A stretch of 64,000 nucleotides of DNA from Actinomycetales bacterium (GCA_002748155.1 PDRO01000013.1:1-64000), one strand, 5' to 3'; positions 46,358 through 56,756 are shown, counted from the stretch's first letter. The notes: generated by a model from the sequence alone, not told the origin. Numbers and translations: made by a program.

Positions 46358-46368
46358 AACCACTCGAC

Positions 46369-49311
46369 ATGAGCGACGAGACCCCCTATCGCTACACCGC
46401 CGAGCTAGCGGCCCGGATCGAGCAATCCTGGCAGGACCGCTGGCAGGATGCCGGTGTCTTCCGAGCCGACAACCCGGCCGGTCCGTGGGCCGCCCCGGAC
46501 GTGGTCGCCGAGTTGGGTGAGAAGCTGCTCGTGCTCGATATGTTCCCCTACCCGTCGGGCGCTGGACTGCATATCGGCCACCCGCTCGGCTATATCGCCA
46601 CCGATGTCTTCTCCCGCTATCACCGGATGCACGGTCGCAACGTCTTGCACGCGTTGGGTTATGACGCCTTTGGGCTGCCGGCCGAGCAGTATGCCGTGCA
46701 AACCGGTCAGCATCCCCGCAAGACGACCGAGGACAACATCGTCATCATGCGCCGGCAACTGCGCCGGCTCGGGCTGGGGTTCGACGATCGCCGCGAATTC
46801 GCCACCATCGACGAGGACTACTACCGCTGGACCCAGTGGATCTTCACCCGGATCCGGGAGTCCTGGTACGACCCGGACGCCGAGCGCGCCGACGGAGGGC
46901 GTGGTGCCGCCCGCCCGATCAGCGAGCTGATCGCGAAGCTCGAGTCCGGCGCAGTGGAGCATCAACTGCTCGCGGGACGCGCCTGGGCCGAGCTCACGCC
47001 GGCCGAGCAGGCCAGGGTCCTCGAGGACTACCGACTGGCCTACCCGTCGGAGGCACCGGTCAACTGGTGCCCCGGTCTGGGCACGGTGCTGTCCAACGAA
47101 GAGGTCACCAACGAGGGCCGTTCGGAGCGGGGCAACTTCCCGGTGTTCCGGCGCAATCTGCGCCAATGGATGATGCGGATCACCGCGTATGCCGACCGGC
47201 TCGCCGACGACCTCGACCGGGTCGACTGGCCCGAGAAGGTCAAAATCATGCAGCGCAACTGGATCGGGCGCTCCGCCGGTGCGCTCGTGCGCTTCCCGGT
47301 GCTCACCGGTGGGGGCGACCAGGCCGATATCCCGGTCTTCACGACTCGTCCGGACACCCTTTTCGGCGCCACCTTCATGGTGCTCGCACCCGAGCACGAA
47401 CTCGTCGATCAGCTGGTGCCACAAGGAGATTGGCCGGACGGCACCGACGACCTCTGGAAAGGCCCCGCGGAGTCGGCGACGACCCCGGCGACAGCGGTCG
47501 CGGCATACCGGCGGGCCGCTTCCCGCAAGAGTGACATCGAGCGGCAGATAGAGGACCGTGAGAAGACCGGCGTCTTCACCGGAGCCTTCGCGACGAACCC
47601 GTTGAACGGCAACCGGATCCCGGTCTTCATCGCCGACTACGTGCTGATGGGCTACGGCACCGGGGCGATCATGGCCGTGCCGGCCCACGACGAGCGGGAC
47701 TACGCCTACGCCATGAGGTTTGCGCTGCCGATCATCGACGTCGTCCGGCCGCTGAACCGACCGGAGTGGCCCGGGTCGGTCGCCGACGGCCAGGCCTTCG
47801 TCGGCGACGGCGAAGGCTGCAACTCGGCCAATGACGAGGTCTCGTTGAACGGACTGGCCGTGACCGAAGCCAAGGAACGGATCACGGCATACCTGAAGGA
47901 GAAGGGGATCGGCTCGGGCACGATCAACTACCGGCTGCGTGACTGGCTCTTCAGCCGGCAACGCTATTGGGGCGAACCGTTCCCGGTCGTGTGGGACGAC
48001 GACGGGATCGCACACTCGTTGCCCGATTCGATGCTGCCGTTGACGCTGCCCGACGTGCCCGACTACGCGCCGAGAACCTACGATCCCGATGACGCCGCGA
48101 GCGAGCCGGAAACCCCACTGTCGCGGGTCACCGAGTGGGTGGAGGTCGAGCTCGACCTCGGCGACGGGCGTGGGGTGCAGCCCTACCGGCGCGAGACCAA
48201 CACGATGCCCAACTGGGCCGGGTCCTGCTGGTACTACCTGCGCTACTGCGATCCGGCCAACGACACCGCCCTCGTCGACGCGGAGAACGAGCGCTACTGG
48301 CTCGGCCGGCAGGCCAATCCGGTGGCCGGGGCCCCGGAAGGGACTCGTGACCCGGGCGGTGTCGACCTATACGTCGGTGGCGTCGAGCACGCCGTCCTGC
48401 ACCTGCTCTACGCCCGCTTCTGGCACAAGGTGCTGCACGATCTGGGGTACCTGTCCAGTGAGGAGCCGTTCCGCACCTACTTCTCGCAGGGCTACATCCA
48501 GGCTCCGGCCTACACCGACGTGCGCGGGCAATACGTCGAGGCTTCCGAGGTGGTGGAGTCGGTCGACGCCGACGGCAACGCGGCATTCACCTGGCAGGGA
48601 GAGCCGGTTCGGCGCGAGTTTGGCAAGATCGGCAAGTCGCTCAAGAACATGATCAGCCCCGATGACATGTACGACGCCTACGGAGCCGACACGCTGCGGG
48701 TCTACGAGATGTCGATGGGGCCGTTGGAGCTGTCCAAGCCGTGGGAGACCAGGGCAGTCGTCGGCTCGGTGCGTTTCCTGCAACGCTTGTGGCGCAACGT
48801 CATCGATGAACAGAGCGGCGCCGTCCGCGTCGTGGATGACGAGCCCGGTCAAGAGTTGACGACGCTGCTGCATCGGACTATCGCCGGGGTCAGCGCGGAC
48901 TATGAAGGACTGCGTTTCAATACCGCGATCGCCAAGCTCACCGAGCTGAACAACGCCTTGACCAAGCTCGATGCGCCACCACGATCAGTCGTCGAAGCAC
49001 TCGTCCAAATGACCGCCCCGGTGGCTCCACACATCGCCGATGAGCTTTGGGAGCTATTGGGGCACAACGGAAGCCTGGCCCGCGGGCCGTTCCCGGTGGC
49101 CGACCCGGAGCTCATTGTCGACGAGACCGTGACCTGCGTCGTGCAGATCAGGGGCAAGGTGCGCGACCGTCTCGACGTGCCGGCCGACATCGACGAGGAC
49201 AGCTTGCGTGACCTCGTCCTAGCCCGCGACAAGGTGCAGGCCGCGACTGTCGAAGGGATCCGCAAGGTCATCGTCCGCCCGCCCAGCCTGGTCAACGTCG
49301 TCCCCGTCTAG
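46369..49311 (+). CDS. leuS: Leucyl-tRNA synthetase
   Basis: LeuRS charges tRNA-Leu and edits mischarged isoleucine and norvaline. The 980-residue protein has the HIGH motif as HIGH ([22 protein letters not shown]), the editing domain ([20 protein letters not shown]; a conserved [10 protein letters not shown]), and the KMSKS equivalent as KIGKSLKN, which is usual in actinobacteria. The C-terminal anticodon and extension regions are present ([16 protein letters not shown]). The length is slightly above the bacterial average because of an insertion around [21 protein letters not shown]. The start is ATG 46369. Confidence 0.97.
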   Translation: MSDETPYRYTAELAARIEQSWQDRWQDAGVFRADNPAGPWAAPDVVAELGEKLLVLDMFPYPSGAGLHIGHPLGYIATDVFSRYHRMHGRNVLHALGYDAFGLPAEQYAVQTGQHPRKTTEDNIVIMRRQLRRLGLGFDDRREFATIDEDYYRWTQWIFTRIRESWYDPDAERADGGRGAARPISELIAKLESGAVEHQLLAGRAWAELTPAEQARVLEDYRLAYPSEAPVNWCPGLGTVLSNEEVTNEGRSERGNFPVFRRNLRQWMMRITAYADRLADDLDRVDWPEKVKIMQRNWIGRSAGALVRFPVLTGGGDQADIPVFTTRPDTLFGATFMVLAPEHELVDQLVPQGDWPDGTDDLWKGPAESATTPATAVAAYRRAASRKSDIERQIEDREKTGVFTGAFATNPLNGNRIPVFIADYVLMGYGTGAIMAVPAHDERDYAYAMRFALPIIDVVRPLNRPEWPGSVADGQAFVGDGEGCNSANDEVSLNGLAVTEAKERITAYLKEKGIGSGTINYRLRDWLFSRQRYWGEPFPVVWDDDGIAHSLPDSMLPLTLPDVPDYAPRTYDPDDAASEPETPLSRVTEWVEVELDLGDGRGVQPYRRETNTMPNWAGSCWYYLRYCDPANDTALVDAENERYWLGRQANPVAGAPEGTRDPGGVDLYVGGVEHAVLHLLYARFWHKVLHDLGYLSSEEPFRTYFSQGYIQAPAYTDVRGQYVEASEVVESVDADGNAAFTWQGEPVRREFGKIGKSLKNMISPDDMYDAYGADTLRVYEMSMGPLELSKPWETRAVVGSVRFLQRLWRNVIDEQSGAVRVVDDEPGQELTTLLHRTIAGVSADYEGLRFNTAIAKLTELNNALTKLDAPPRSVVEALVQMTAPVAPHIADELWELLGHNGSLARGPFPVADPELIVDETVTCVVQIRGKVRDRLDVPADIDEDSLRDLVLARDKVQAATVEGIRKVIVRPPSLVNVVPV

Positions 49312-49358
49312 CCGGGTTCACGGGCAGCGGGACACTACGCCGGTAAGGAGTTTCGTCG

Positions 49359-50240
49359 ATGAAGGTCGCCATTGTCACCGACTCCACGGCATACCTCAGC
49401 GCCGACCAGCTGGCTGCGGCCGCGGTCCCGATCCGGGTCATTCCGCTGCATGTCGTGATCGGCGGGCGTGAGCACCGCGAAGGGGTCGATATCAGTGCCC
49501 CCGAGATCGCCGAAGCACTGCGCCGTTTCGTGCCGGTGACGACCTCGCGCCCGGCACCCTTGGAGTTCCTCGAGGCCTATCAACGAGCCGCTGAACTGGG
49601 TGCTGATTCGGTTGTGTCCGTGCATATTTCAGCGGAGATGTCGGCGACCGTGCAAGGGGCTCAGCTCGCTGCGTCGCAGTCACCGGTGCCGGTTCATGTC
49701 GTGGATTCCCGAGTGCTCGGCGGTGCGATGGGGTATGCCGTCTTGTCCGGGGCTCAGGCCGCGGCGCGTGGTGCCGGGCCCGAGGAGGTCGCGACCTTCG
49801 TGCGGGAACGGGCAGCTGCTGCCCGAGTGGTCTTCTACGTGCACACCCTCGAACACCTAAGGCGCGGTGGGCGGATCGGCTCGGCGTCCGCACTGCTCGG
49901 CTCCGCATTGTCGATCAAGCCGATCCTGGCGCTCGAAAAGGGGCACATCGAACCGATCGCCAAGGTGCGCACGACCGGGAAGGCCCTTTCCCGGTTGGTC
50001 GAGCTGGCTGCCGAGGCCGCAGACGAGGCGCGAGACGGGGGCCGAGGCGTCGACGTGATCGTTCAGCACCTGGCCATGCAAGAGCGCGCCGACGAGCTGG
50101 CCCAGACTCTGACAGAACGGATCCCGGACGCCCGGGAGGTCCGGGTCGGGGAGCTCGGTGCCGTCATCGGGGCTCATGTCGGCCCCGGTGCTGTCGCGGT
50201 GATCGTGGCGCCGGGGGTCGAGCCGAGCAGGTCTGCGTGA
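49359..50240 (+). CDS. DegV-family fatty-acid-binding protein
   Basis: This 293-residue DegV protein has the N-terminal VAIVTDSTAYLSADQ, the fatty-acid-carboxylate site TTSRPAPLEFLEAYQ and SVHISAEMSATVQGA, and C-terminal HTLEHLRRGGRIGSASALLGSALSIKPILALEKGHI. DegV/FakB proteins bind fatty acids for FakA kinase or transfer. No fakA is adjacent, but the next gene is plsY, consistent with phospholipid precursor supply. ATG 49359 has a TAAGGAG site. Confidence 0.9.
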   Translation: MKVAIVTDSTAYLSADQLAAAAVPIRVIPLHVVIGGREHREGVDISAPEIAEALRRFVPVTTSRPAPLEFLEAYQRAAELGADSVVSVHISAEMSATVQGAQLAASQSPVPVHVVDSRVLGGAMGYAVLSGAQAAARGAGPEEVATFVRERAAAARVVFYVHTLEHLRRGGRIGSASALLGSALSIKPILALEKGHIEPIAKVRTTGKALSRLVELAAEAADEARDGGRGVDVIVQHLAMQERADELAQTLTERIPDAREVRVGELGAVIGAHVGPGAVAVIVAPGVEPSRSA

Positions 50241-50899
50241 ACGGGTCGCTGGTGCTCTCCTCGGAGGTGTTCCAGCTTTCGGGCGTGGTTGGTGTGCTCG
50301 TGGTGGTTCTCGTCGTCTGCGCTGCCTTCCTCGTCGGCGCGATCAACCCGGCTTCGATCTTCGCCCGGGTCTTGGGCAAGGACATCTCGACCGGCTCGGG
50401 CAACCCTGGGGCCACCAATGCGGGCCGGGTGCTGGGGCGCTGGTGGGGTGTGCTCGTCGGCATCCTCGATGTGATCAAGGGGGCGGCGCCGGCGTTGGCC
50501 ACGCTGCTGCTGCTCGGGCGTTCGCCCGCATACCTCGTGAGTGTCGCGGTCGTGCTCGGACACGTCTATTCACCGTTTCTCAAAGGCCGGGGCGGCAAAG
50601 GTGTGGCAGCCACTCTGGGTGCCATGCTTGCCGTGCATCCCTGGTATGCCGTGGCGCTGGCCGCGGTCTTCGCTCTCGTGTTCGTCGTGAGCCGTTGGGT
50701 CGCGTTGGGCTCACTCGTGGCCGCTGGGCTGACCATCGTCGGTGGGGTGCTGGCGATGCTGGATCTGCTGCCCGGGGGGTTCGGGGCAGCGACTGCCCTG
50801 TGGGCGTGGGCTCTCGGGGTGATCGTCATCGTGCGGCACTTCGGCAACATCGCCGGGAAGTGGCGTGAGCTGAGGGCCTCCGGCGATGGGTCGACCTAG
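50237..50899 (+). CDS. plsY: Acyl phosphate:glycerol-3-phosphate acyltransferase PlsY
   Basis: PlsY transfers an acyl chain from acyl phosphate to glycerol-3-phosphate, the first step of phospholipid synthesis. The 220-residue membrane protein shows the conserved SGNPGATNAGRVLG (motif 1), GHVYSPFLKGRGGKGVAATLG (motif 2) and GNIAGKWRELR near the end, with about six membrane segments. GTG 50237 overlaps the DegV stop as GTGA, so the two are coupled and functionally linked through fatty acids. Confidence 0.94.
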   Translation: MNGSLVLSSEVFQLSGVVGVLVVVLVVCAAFLVGAINPASIFARVLGKDISTGSGNPGATNAGRVLGRWWGVLVGILDVIKGAAPALATLLLLGRSPAYLVSVAVVLGHVYSPFLKGRGGKGVAATLGAMLAVHPWYAVALAAVFALVFVVSRWVALGSLVAAGLTIVGGVLAMLDLLPGGFGAATALWAWALGVIVIVRHFGNIAGKWRELRASGDGST

Positions 50900-50984
50900 C
50901 CGGCGCTCACGGCCCTCGTTGTCCTGGGACTGCATTCCAGGACCGATCACCTCGCTGCTGTGTCTAGGGTGAAACCGGGTGGGA

Positions 50985-51047
50985 TGGCGCGCATGATGAC
51001 GCACTCTGACCATGATTCATGGTCCTGGTGCGCCATCATGCGCGCCA
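50985..51047 (+). repeat. Near-perfect 63-nt palindrome after plsY
   Basis: Two 30-nt arms (50986-51015 and 51017-51046) pair at 26 of 30 positions around a one-base centre. The outer GGCGCGCATGATG/CATCATGCGCGCC and the inner ACCATGA/TCATGGT are perfect. It could serve as a terminator for degV-plsY, or be a mobile palindromic element. No T-tract follows. The rest of the 350-base gap to comEA holds the short repeats at 51107 and no gene. Confidence 0.75.
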
Positions 51048-51106
51048 CCACACCCGCCTACCTGAAAGACACCGGCGAAACCCACCGAACCAGTGGATCG
51101 CTACCG

Positions 51107-51158
51107 AGCGCCTTGAGTTACCCCAGCACCTTGAGTCATCGAGCAGCTTGAGTCACCG
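51107..51158 (+). repeat. Three short direct repeats upstream of comEA
   Basis: Three 17-18 bp units share AGC-CCTTGAGTYA-C: AGCGCCTTGAGTTACCCC, AGCACCTTGAGTCATCG and AGCAGCTTGAGTCACCG. They lie about 95-145 bases before the comEA start and could be regulator sites or simple slippage products. Confidence 0.55.
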
Positions 51159-51274
51159 AACCGTGGCTGACTCATCGTTCGGGCTGTCCACAACCTGGCC
51201 GGCCACTTCCGGGTTGTCCACAGAGAACCGGTGAGACCAGGCGTGTAGGCGTGCTCCCTCTTAGCGTCGACAGC

Positions 51275-52216
51275 ATGGGCAGAGCCGCGCAGATAGCAGG
51301 AGCTGACCGGGCACTGCATGTCCTTCGGCCACGAAACGTGGCCGAGCCGGGTTGGGTCCCGGATTCGCCTGGTGGAAAGCGGCCAGCCACGGCGGTTGTC
51401 GCGGCGGTCGGTGATTCGAGCGCCGGGGCGGGAAGCGCCGGCGGCTCGTCAGGTCGCGACCGTGCACGTGGGTTTCCCGATCGGCGTCGGGTAGGTCGGC
51501 ATCGGGCGATAGGTACGGCAACGCTGGCGATACCGGCGGGGTTGCGGAGCAGTCGAGTCCGGCCCGGTTCGACCGCTGTCCTCGGACTGCTTCTCGTGAC
51601 CGTACTGGCGGCTGCTTGGTTTTCCGTGCGCGTGGCCACTGCGGCCAGCGCAGCTCGTCCCGTGACCGTCGGTGCTGCTGCGACCACGTCGACATCTGCG
51701 GCTGCAGTCGCACCGGGTCTGCTGCCGGGCACCCCGACTGCGGGCGTGGCAACCACAGACGGAGCAGATGGCCCGGCCCGGATCACGGTCCACGTTGTCG
51801 GTGAAGTGGCCGGCCCCGGTGTCGTGCACCTGCCGGAAGGATCCCGGGTGACCGATGCCATCGACGCCGCCGGAGGCGCGCTCACCACCGCCGACCTCAA
51901 GCGGATCAACCTGGCCCGCGCACTCGGCGACGGTGAGCAGGTGCATGTGCCGGCTCCGGGGGAGTCGATCCTTCCAGGTGCCTTTAGGCCGGCCGTCACT
52001 GCGACCAGTCGTGCCGGATCCGGCGCCCCGGTCCATCTCAACAATGCCTCCGCACGGGAGCTCGAATCGCTACCGGGAGTGGGTCCTGTGCTCGCACAAC
52101 GCATCATCGACTGGCGGGATGCGCATGGCCGATTCTCCAGCGTCGACGAGCTTGGAGAAGTCAGCGGCATCGGGGAGAAGCTGCTCGTCCAGCTCACCCC
52201 GAAGGTCACCGTGTGA
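51275..52216 (+). CDS. comEA: Competence DNA-binding protein ComEA
   Basis: ComEA is a membrane-anchored dsDNA receptor for DNA uptake. The protein of 313 residues from ATG 51275 has a long cytoplasmic N terminus and one membrane helix (STAVLGLLLVTVLAAAWFSV, about residues 99-118). A SLBB domain follows (HVVGEVAGPGVVHLPEGSRVTDAIDAAGGALTTADLKRINLA). The C-terminal tandem helix-hairpin-helix reads VHLNNASARELESLPGVGPVLAQRIIDWRDAHGRFSSVDELGEVSGIGEK. A GTG at 51251 is an alternative start. It overlaps comEC by GTGA. Confidence 0.93.
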   Translation: MGRAAQIAGADRALHVLRPRNVAEPGWVPDSPGGKRPATAVVAAVGDSSAGAGSAGGSSGRDRARGFPDRRRVGRHRAIGTATLAIPAGLRSSRVRPGSTAVLGLLLVTVLAAAWFSVRVATAASAARPVTVGAAATTSTSAAAVAPGLLPGTPTAGVATTDGADGPARITVHVVGEVAGPGVVHLPEGSRVTDAIDAAGGALTTADLKRINLARALGDGEQVHVPAPGESILPGAFRPAVTATSRAGSGAPVHLNNASARELESLPGVGPVLAQRIIDWRDAHGRFSSVDELGEVSGIGEKLLVQLTPKVTV

Positions 52217-54714
52217 CCCGAACGCCGGTGGCAGCCGGTCCCGGGTCCCGGGTCGGCCTGGATGTCCGGCTACTCGTGCCGGCCCTCGCGTCGTGGGCCA
52301 CTCTGGTCGGCTTGCAGTGGGCCGGAGCCTCGGTCGTCGCCATCGGATCGGTGGCCTTCGCGGCTACCTCGGTCGGCCTCGGCTGTCTCGTCGCCGCGAC
52401 GGCGAGGAACGGCAGACGCACTTGGATAGCATCGCTCGGGTTGACGGCCGTGGCCATCGCCTTGGTCACCACGTGTTGTGCCGGCCATGAGGCATGGCGT
52501 TCGGTGGGAGCCGTCCGCGACCTGGCCGCGAGTCGAGCCACTGTAGAAGTCGTGGCGACTGTCGCGAGCGAACCACGTCCGGTCCGTTCCCGACCGATCC
52601 GTCAGCACGCGCGTGGTCAGCAGGTCGTCGTCCGCCTGGATGTCCACGAGCTCACCAGCCGCGGCGAGCACCGATCCGTCAACTCACCCGTGCTCGCTGT
52701 CGCTGATGCCCAATGGCTCCAGCTGAACTGGCGGGAACGGATCCGGGCGACCGGTCGGCTGTCGCCGGCGCAGGCGGGCGACGAGGTCATCGCCGTATTG
52801 CGCCCGCGCGGGACACCGATCGTCGTGGCCGAGCCGCCCAGCGTTGTCCGCGCGGCCGACACCATCAGGGACAGGTTCCGGGCCGCCACGGCCGGTCTGC
52901 CGAGTGACCCCGCAGGTCTCGTGCCGGCATTGGTCATCGGCGATACCACCACGGCGTCTCCCGACCTGACCGATGCCATGCTGCAATCGGGGCTCTCCCA
53001 TCTCAGCGCGGTCAGCGGATCGAACGTGGCCATCGTGCTCGGTGCGGTCCTCGGAATCGCTCGGGTCCTCGGGTTGCCGCGCCGAACTCGTCCGTGGGTG
53101 GCCTTCTGTGCGCTCGTCGGGTTCGTCGTCGTCGTGCATCCCGAGCCGAGCGTGCTCCGTGCAGCCGTCATGGGCGCAGTCGGCCTCGTGGGCCTCGGGA
53201 CGGCCCGCAACGCTGCCGCCGCCCCCGGACTGGCTGCTGCGATTATCGGCCTGTTGTGCTGGGATCCCTGGTTAGCACGGTCCTACGGATTCGCGCTTTC
53301 CGTACTCGCGACTCTCGGGCTCATCGTCTTCGCCCGCCCGTGGGGCGAGCGCCTCGGTCGTCGCCTGCCGGCCCGGATCTCGGCGTGGGGTCCGGCGTTG
53401 ATGGTGCCGGTTGCCGCCCAGCTGGCGTGCGCGCCGGTGCTCGTCCTGCTGCAGGGATCGGTGTCGCTCGTCGCCGTCCCAGCCAACCTGCTGGCTGGGC
53501 CGCTCGTGGCCCCAGCCACGATCGCGGGGGTCGTCGTCGCGGTTCTCGCCCTGATCTGGCTGCCCGGAGCCGCCGTACTGGCCTGGACAGCCGGGCTCCC
53601 CGCCTGGGGGATCGCGTGGATCGCGCGTCTCGGAGCCGACCAAGGCTGGGGGAGTGTGCCGTGGCCCAGCGGCCCTACAGGCGCGGTCCTGCTGGCGGTG
53701 TTGACCGGCATCCTGCTCTTCGCGGGCCCGGTTGTGGCACAGCATGTCCGGACCCACCCCACGGTGGCGGGCGCTGTTCTCTTCCTGGTGCTCGGCGGTG
53801 TCACCCCGGTGCCAGACCTCGCGTGGCCACCGTCCGCTTGGCGGTTCGTCGCGTGCGCCGTGGGCCAAGGGGACGCCCTGGTGTTGGCAACCGGCCCCGG
53901 GCATGCCGTCCTCGTGGATGCCGGGCCCGAGCCCCAGGTCGTGGATGCGTGCCTCGATCGCCTCGACGTGCGGGAGCTCGACGCGATCGTGCTGACTCAC
54001 TTCCATGCCGACCACGTCATGGGACTGACCGGTGCAGCCCAGGGTCGAGCCGTGCACGAACTCTTGACCTCGCCGGTGACTGAGCCGCCGGAGCAGGCCG
54101 CCGAAGTCGCCGCGTGGGCAGCGGCAGCCGGGGTCCCCGTGCGTCAGGTGCACGCCGGCGAGCTGCTGCGGTGGCCGGGTCTGACTGCCCGAGTGTGGTG
54201 GCCGGCCCGGATCATTCGTGACGGCTCCGTGGCCAACAACGCCTCGATCGTGCTCGCGGCCGAGGTCTACGGGTCTGGCCGTGTTCCGGCCTCAGATAGT
54301 GGCGTCGGCGGTGGGTCCGGTGAGGCTCCCGCCACCGACGCAGACCCGGCCCAAAAGGGCCCTAGCCGGCCCCTTCGGATTGTCCTGCTCGGTGATATCG
54401 AGCAGGAAGCGGCCCGGGCGATCGCAAGGGCCCTGCGGAGTGACCCGCAAGTGCAGGCGTGGCCCGTCGACGTGGTGAAAGTCGCTCACCACGGCTCGGC
54501 CAACCGGGACGACACGTTGCTCGACATGCTGCCGGCCCCGGTCGCCGTGATCACCGTCGGTGCCGACAACGACTACGGTCACCCGGCGCCGTCGACACTT
54601 GCCGTGCTCCGTCGCCGCGGCTACACAGTGCTGCGCACCGACCAACACGGAGACATCGCCATCACCCCTGCAGGTGAGCCCGGAGTCGTGCACGTGGCGA
54701 CCAGAGGTCCGTAG
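52213..54714 (+). CDS. comEC: ComEC/Rec2-family DNA uptake channel
   Basis: ComEC forms the inner-membrane channel for transforming single-stranded DNA. The 833-residue protein has an N-terminal membrane pair plus OB-like DUF4131 region, and a competence domain with about eight membrane segments (LSHLSAVSGSNVAIVLGAVLG is the family signature near residue 258). The C-terminal metallo-beta-lactamase domain has the metal motif TLTHFHADH in the form LTHFHADHVMGL, followed by VKVAHHGSANRDDTLL. All metal-binding His/Asp residues seem present, so it should be functional. It is coupled to comEA. No comEB, pil or dprA genes are in the window. Confidence 0.94.
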   Translation: MTRTPVAAGPGSRVGLDVRLLVPALASWATLVGLQWAGASVVAIGSVAFAATSVGLGCLVAATARNGRRTWIASLGLTAVAIALVTTCCAGHEAWRSVGAVRDLAASRATVEVVATVASEPRPVRSRPIRQHARGQQVVVRLDVHELTSRGEHRSVNSPVLAVADAQWLQLNWRERIRATGRLSPAQAGDEVIAVLRPRGTPIVVAEPPSVVRAADTIRDRFRAATAGLPSDPAGLVPALVIGDTTTASPDLTDAMLQSGLSHLSAVSGSNVAIVLGAVLGIARVLGLPRRTRPWVAFCALVGFVVVVHPEPSVLRAAVMGAVGLVGLGTARNAAAAPGLAAAIIGLLCWDPWLARSYGFALSVLATLGLIVFARPWGERLGRRLPARISAWGPALMVPVAAQLACAPVLVLLQGSVSLVAVPANLLAGPLVAPATIAGVVVAVLALIWLPGAAVLAWTAGLPAWGIAWIARLGADQGWGSVPWPSGPTGAVLLAVLTGILLFAGPVVAQHVRTHPTVAGAVLFLVLGGVTPVPDLAWPPSAWRFVACAVGQGDALVLATGPGHAVLVDAGPEPQVVDACLDRLDVRELDAIVLTHFHADHVMGLTGAAQGRAVHELLTSPVTEPPEQAAEVAAWAAAAGVPVRQVHAGELLRWPGLTARVWWPARIIRDGSVANNASIVLAAEVYGSGRVPASDSGVGGGSGEAPATDADPAQKGPSRPLRIVLLGDIEQEAARAIARALRSDPQVQAWPVDVVKVAHHGSANRDDTLLDMLPAPVAVITVGADNDYGHPAPSTLAVLRRRGYTVLRTDQHGDIAITPAGEPGVVHVATRGP

Positions 54715-54821
54715 CAATCGGGCAGATTGAACACGGTGCATGTTCGATCGGCCGGATGGGCTCGTGCTGTCGGGCGCCCGTGGTCAGCCGGATGCCCCAC
54801 GGTCTGGCCGACCTGCTCGTC

Positions 54822-55784
54822 TTACTCGTCCTGCTTCTCGTGTTCGTCCTGCTTGTCCTGTTGCTCGTGCTGGGCACCTCGGTGTTCCCGCGCGCTCTGT
54901 TCCAGACAAGCCAACGTGGCGGCCACCGCCGGGACACGCTGCAGGTCTTCGGTCGTCACCGCGTGGATCTCACGAAGCGGATGTGTCGTCAGCGGTCGAA
55001 AGACGATTCGGTCTTCGTGTGCCGCTTGGCGAATCAACTCCGGCACGAGGGCCACTCCCAGGCCGGCGCGAACCAGCCCCAGAACAGCCACGTAGTCCTC
55101 GGTCTCGAAGGCGACGTTGGGGGAGAAGCCTGCAGCTTTCGACAAGGCCAGCAGATGCCCGCGGCAGCGGGGGCACCCGGCGATCCACGGATCCTCGGCC
55201 AGCGCCGAGAGTTCGATGACGTCCCGGGGTGCCAACCGATGCCCGTGCGGTAGCGCTACCCGCACCTCGTCGTTGATCAAGGGCCTGATGACGAACGGCT
55301 CGAGGTCTTCGCCGCGTCCGATATCGGTGCCGGCATACGCGAACGCCACCGCGAGATCGCATTCCCCCGCCCGCAGCGCTGCGAGCGACTCGGGAGGTTC
55401 TCCTTCGGAGAAACGCACCGATACTTCGGGATGACGCTCCTTGAGCAGGCCGAGCGCCCGCGGTACCAGCGAGGCCGACGAAGAAGGGAAAGCCATCAGT
55501 CGCACCCGGCCGGCCCGCAATCCGGCGATGGCGGCGACTTCCTCTTCGGCGGCTTCCAAGGCGGAGAGCACGGTTACCGAATGGCGAGCCAGCACCTCCC
55601 CGGCTTCGGTGAGGCGGACTCGGCGGCCGAAGCGTTCGACCAGGGTGGTCCCGGTGCGGTGCTCCAAGCGTCGCACCATTTGCGAGATCGCCGGTTGCGT
55701 CGAGCCGAGCGAGGTGGCAGCGGCGGTAAAGCTGCCTTCTTCGGCGATGGCTCGCATAACGCGAAGCCCGGCGGCGTCAATCAC
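54822..55784 (-). CDS. LysR-type transcriptional regulator
   Basis: This 320-residue LysR protein has the N-terminal winged HTH LRVMRAIAEEGSFTAAATSLGSTQPAISQMVRRLEHRTGTTLVERFGRRVRLTEAGEVLARH. Its ligand domain contains RVRLMAFPSSSASLVPRALGLLKERHPEVSVRFSEGEPPESLAALRAGECDLAVAFAYA. The last 30 residues are a His/Gln/Glu/Lys-rich tail (EHRGAQHEQQDKQDEHEKQDE) encoded by repetitive DNA. It is divergent from the Sir2 gene with a shared 85-base promoter region containing a LysR-type T-N11-A palindrome. Confidence 0.92.
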   Translation of the reverse strand: MIDAAGLRVMRAIAEEGSFTAAATSLGSTQPAISQMVRRLEHRTGTTLVERFGRRVRLTEAGEVLARHSVTVLSALEAAEEEVAAIAGLRAGRVRLMAFPSSSASLVPRALGLLKERHPEVSVRFSEGEPPESLAALRAGECDLAVAFAYAGTDIGRGEDLEPFVIRPLINDEVRVALPHGHRLAPRDVIELSALAEDPWIAGCPRCRGHLLALSKAAGFSPNVAFETEDYVAVLGLVRAGLGVALVPELIRQAAHEDRIVFRPLTTHPLREIHAVTTEDLQRVPAVAATLACLEQSAREHRGAQHEQQDKQDEHEKQDE

Positions 55785-55795
55785 CCCAACATTTT

Positions 55796-55810
55796 ATAAC
55801 GTCAAGTTAT
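55796..55810. promoter_or_regulatory. LysR-type T-N11-A operator
   Basis: ATAAC-GTCAA-GTTAT is a perfect 5-bp inverted repeat of T-N11-A form. It lies 12 bases upstream of the LysR start and 60 bases before the Sir2 gene start, the classic position for autoregulation with control of the divergent gene. Confidence 0.6.
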
Positions 55811-55869
55811 CTGACTGCCGGGTAGTCGACCGGTTTGGGCAGGCGAGGACTCAGGGATAGGTTCGGCAC

Positions 55870-56733
55870 GTGCCAGGCCAACCGGCGGTGCTGGAGCTGG
55901 TCGCTGATCTCGTGCGAGCCGGCCGGGTCTTCGTGCTCAGTGGGGCCGGGTTGTCCACCGACTCCGGCATCCCTGACTATCGCAGTGTCGACGGAGTCCG
56001 GCGCGTGCAACCGATGCTGTATGCCGAGTTCGTCGGTTCGAGCGCGGCCCGGCAGCGGTACTGGGCCCGGTCGTTCATCGGCTGGGAGCGTTTTCGGGCG
56101 GCGACACCCAACGACGGTCATCGGGTCGTCACACGGCTACAGCAACGAGGCTTCCTTCGAGCGGTGGTCACGCAGAACGTCGATGGCCTGCACCAGCTGG
56201 CAGGTGCCGACCCGGTTGTCGAGTTGCACGGCTCGTTGGCCCACGTCGTGTGTCTCTCGTGTGGGACTCGGGTGCGTCGTGCGGACGTGCAACGGGAGTT
56301 GTCGGCGACCAACCCGAGGTTCGCCGAGCACCTCGTGCGGATTCTGCCGGATGGCTCACAAGTGAGCAGCCAGATCCGTCCGGACGGGGACATCGTGCTG
56401 CCCGAAGATGCAGTGGGGGGATTCGTGCCGCCACACTGCCCGGACTGCGGGTCTGACTCACTCAAGCCTGACGTCGTCTTTTTCGGTGAGTCCGTGCCTC
56501 GCGGCCGGGTGGACGCCTGTGTCGCCGCCCTCGAGGACTCCCGGTCAGTGCTCGTGCTCGGATCGTCGTTGGCGGTGATGTCGGGCTATCGCTTCGTCCG
56601 GCGCGCGGCGCAACTCGAGCTGCCGGTCGCCGTGCTGACGCGCGGCCCGACCCGTGGCGACGCCGAGACCACGATCAAAGTAGACGGTCCGATCACGCCT
56701 GCGCTGCTGGAGTTGGCCGCCCGGCTGACCTGA
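55870..56733 (+). CDS. Sir2-family NAD-dependent protein deacylase
   Basis: This 287-residue sirtuin has the NAD site VLSGAGLSTDSGIPDYRSVDG (residues about 22-43), VVTQNVDGLHQLAGA, catalytic His120 in ELHGSL, and the zinc set C128, C131 (CLSCG) with CPDCGS about 70 residues later. KPDVVFFGESVPRGRV and LGSSLAVMSG follow. It resembles the SIRT4-like bacterial group more than CobB. It removes acyl groups from lysines using NAD. GTG 55870 is the start. The shared promoter with a LysR gene suggests control by that regulator. Confidence 0.93.
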   Translation: MPGQPAVLELVADLVRAGRVFVLSGAGLSTDSGIPDYRSVDGVRRVQPMLYAEFVGSSAARQRYWARSFIGWERFRAATPNDGHRVVTRLQQRGFLRAVVTQNVDGLHQLAGADPVVELHGSLAHVVCLSCGTRVRRADVQRELSATNPRFAEHLVRILPDGSQVSSQIRPDGDIVLPEDAVGGFVPPHCPDCGSDSLKPDVVFFGESVPRGRVDACVAALEDSRSVLVLGSSLAVMSGYRFVRRAAQLELPVAVLTRGPTRGDAETTIKVDGPITPALLELAARLT

Positions 56734-56756
56734 GCTCCAGCCGGGCGTCGGCACCC

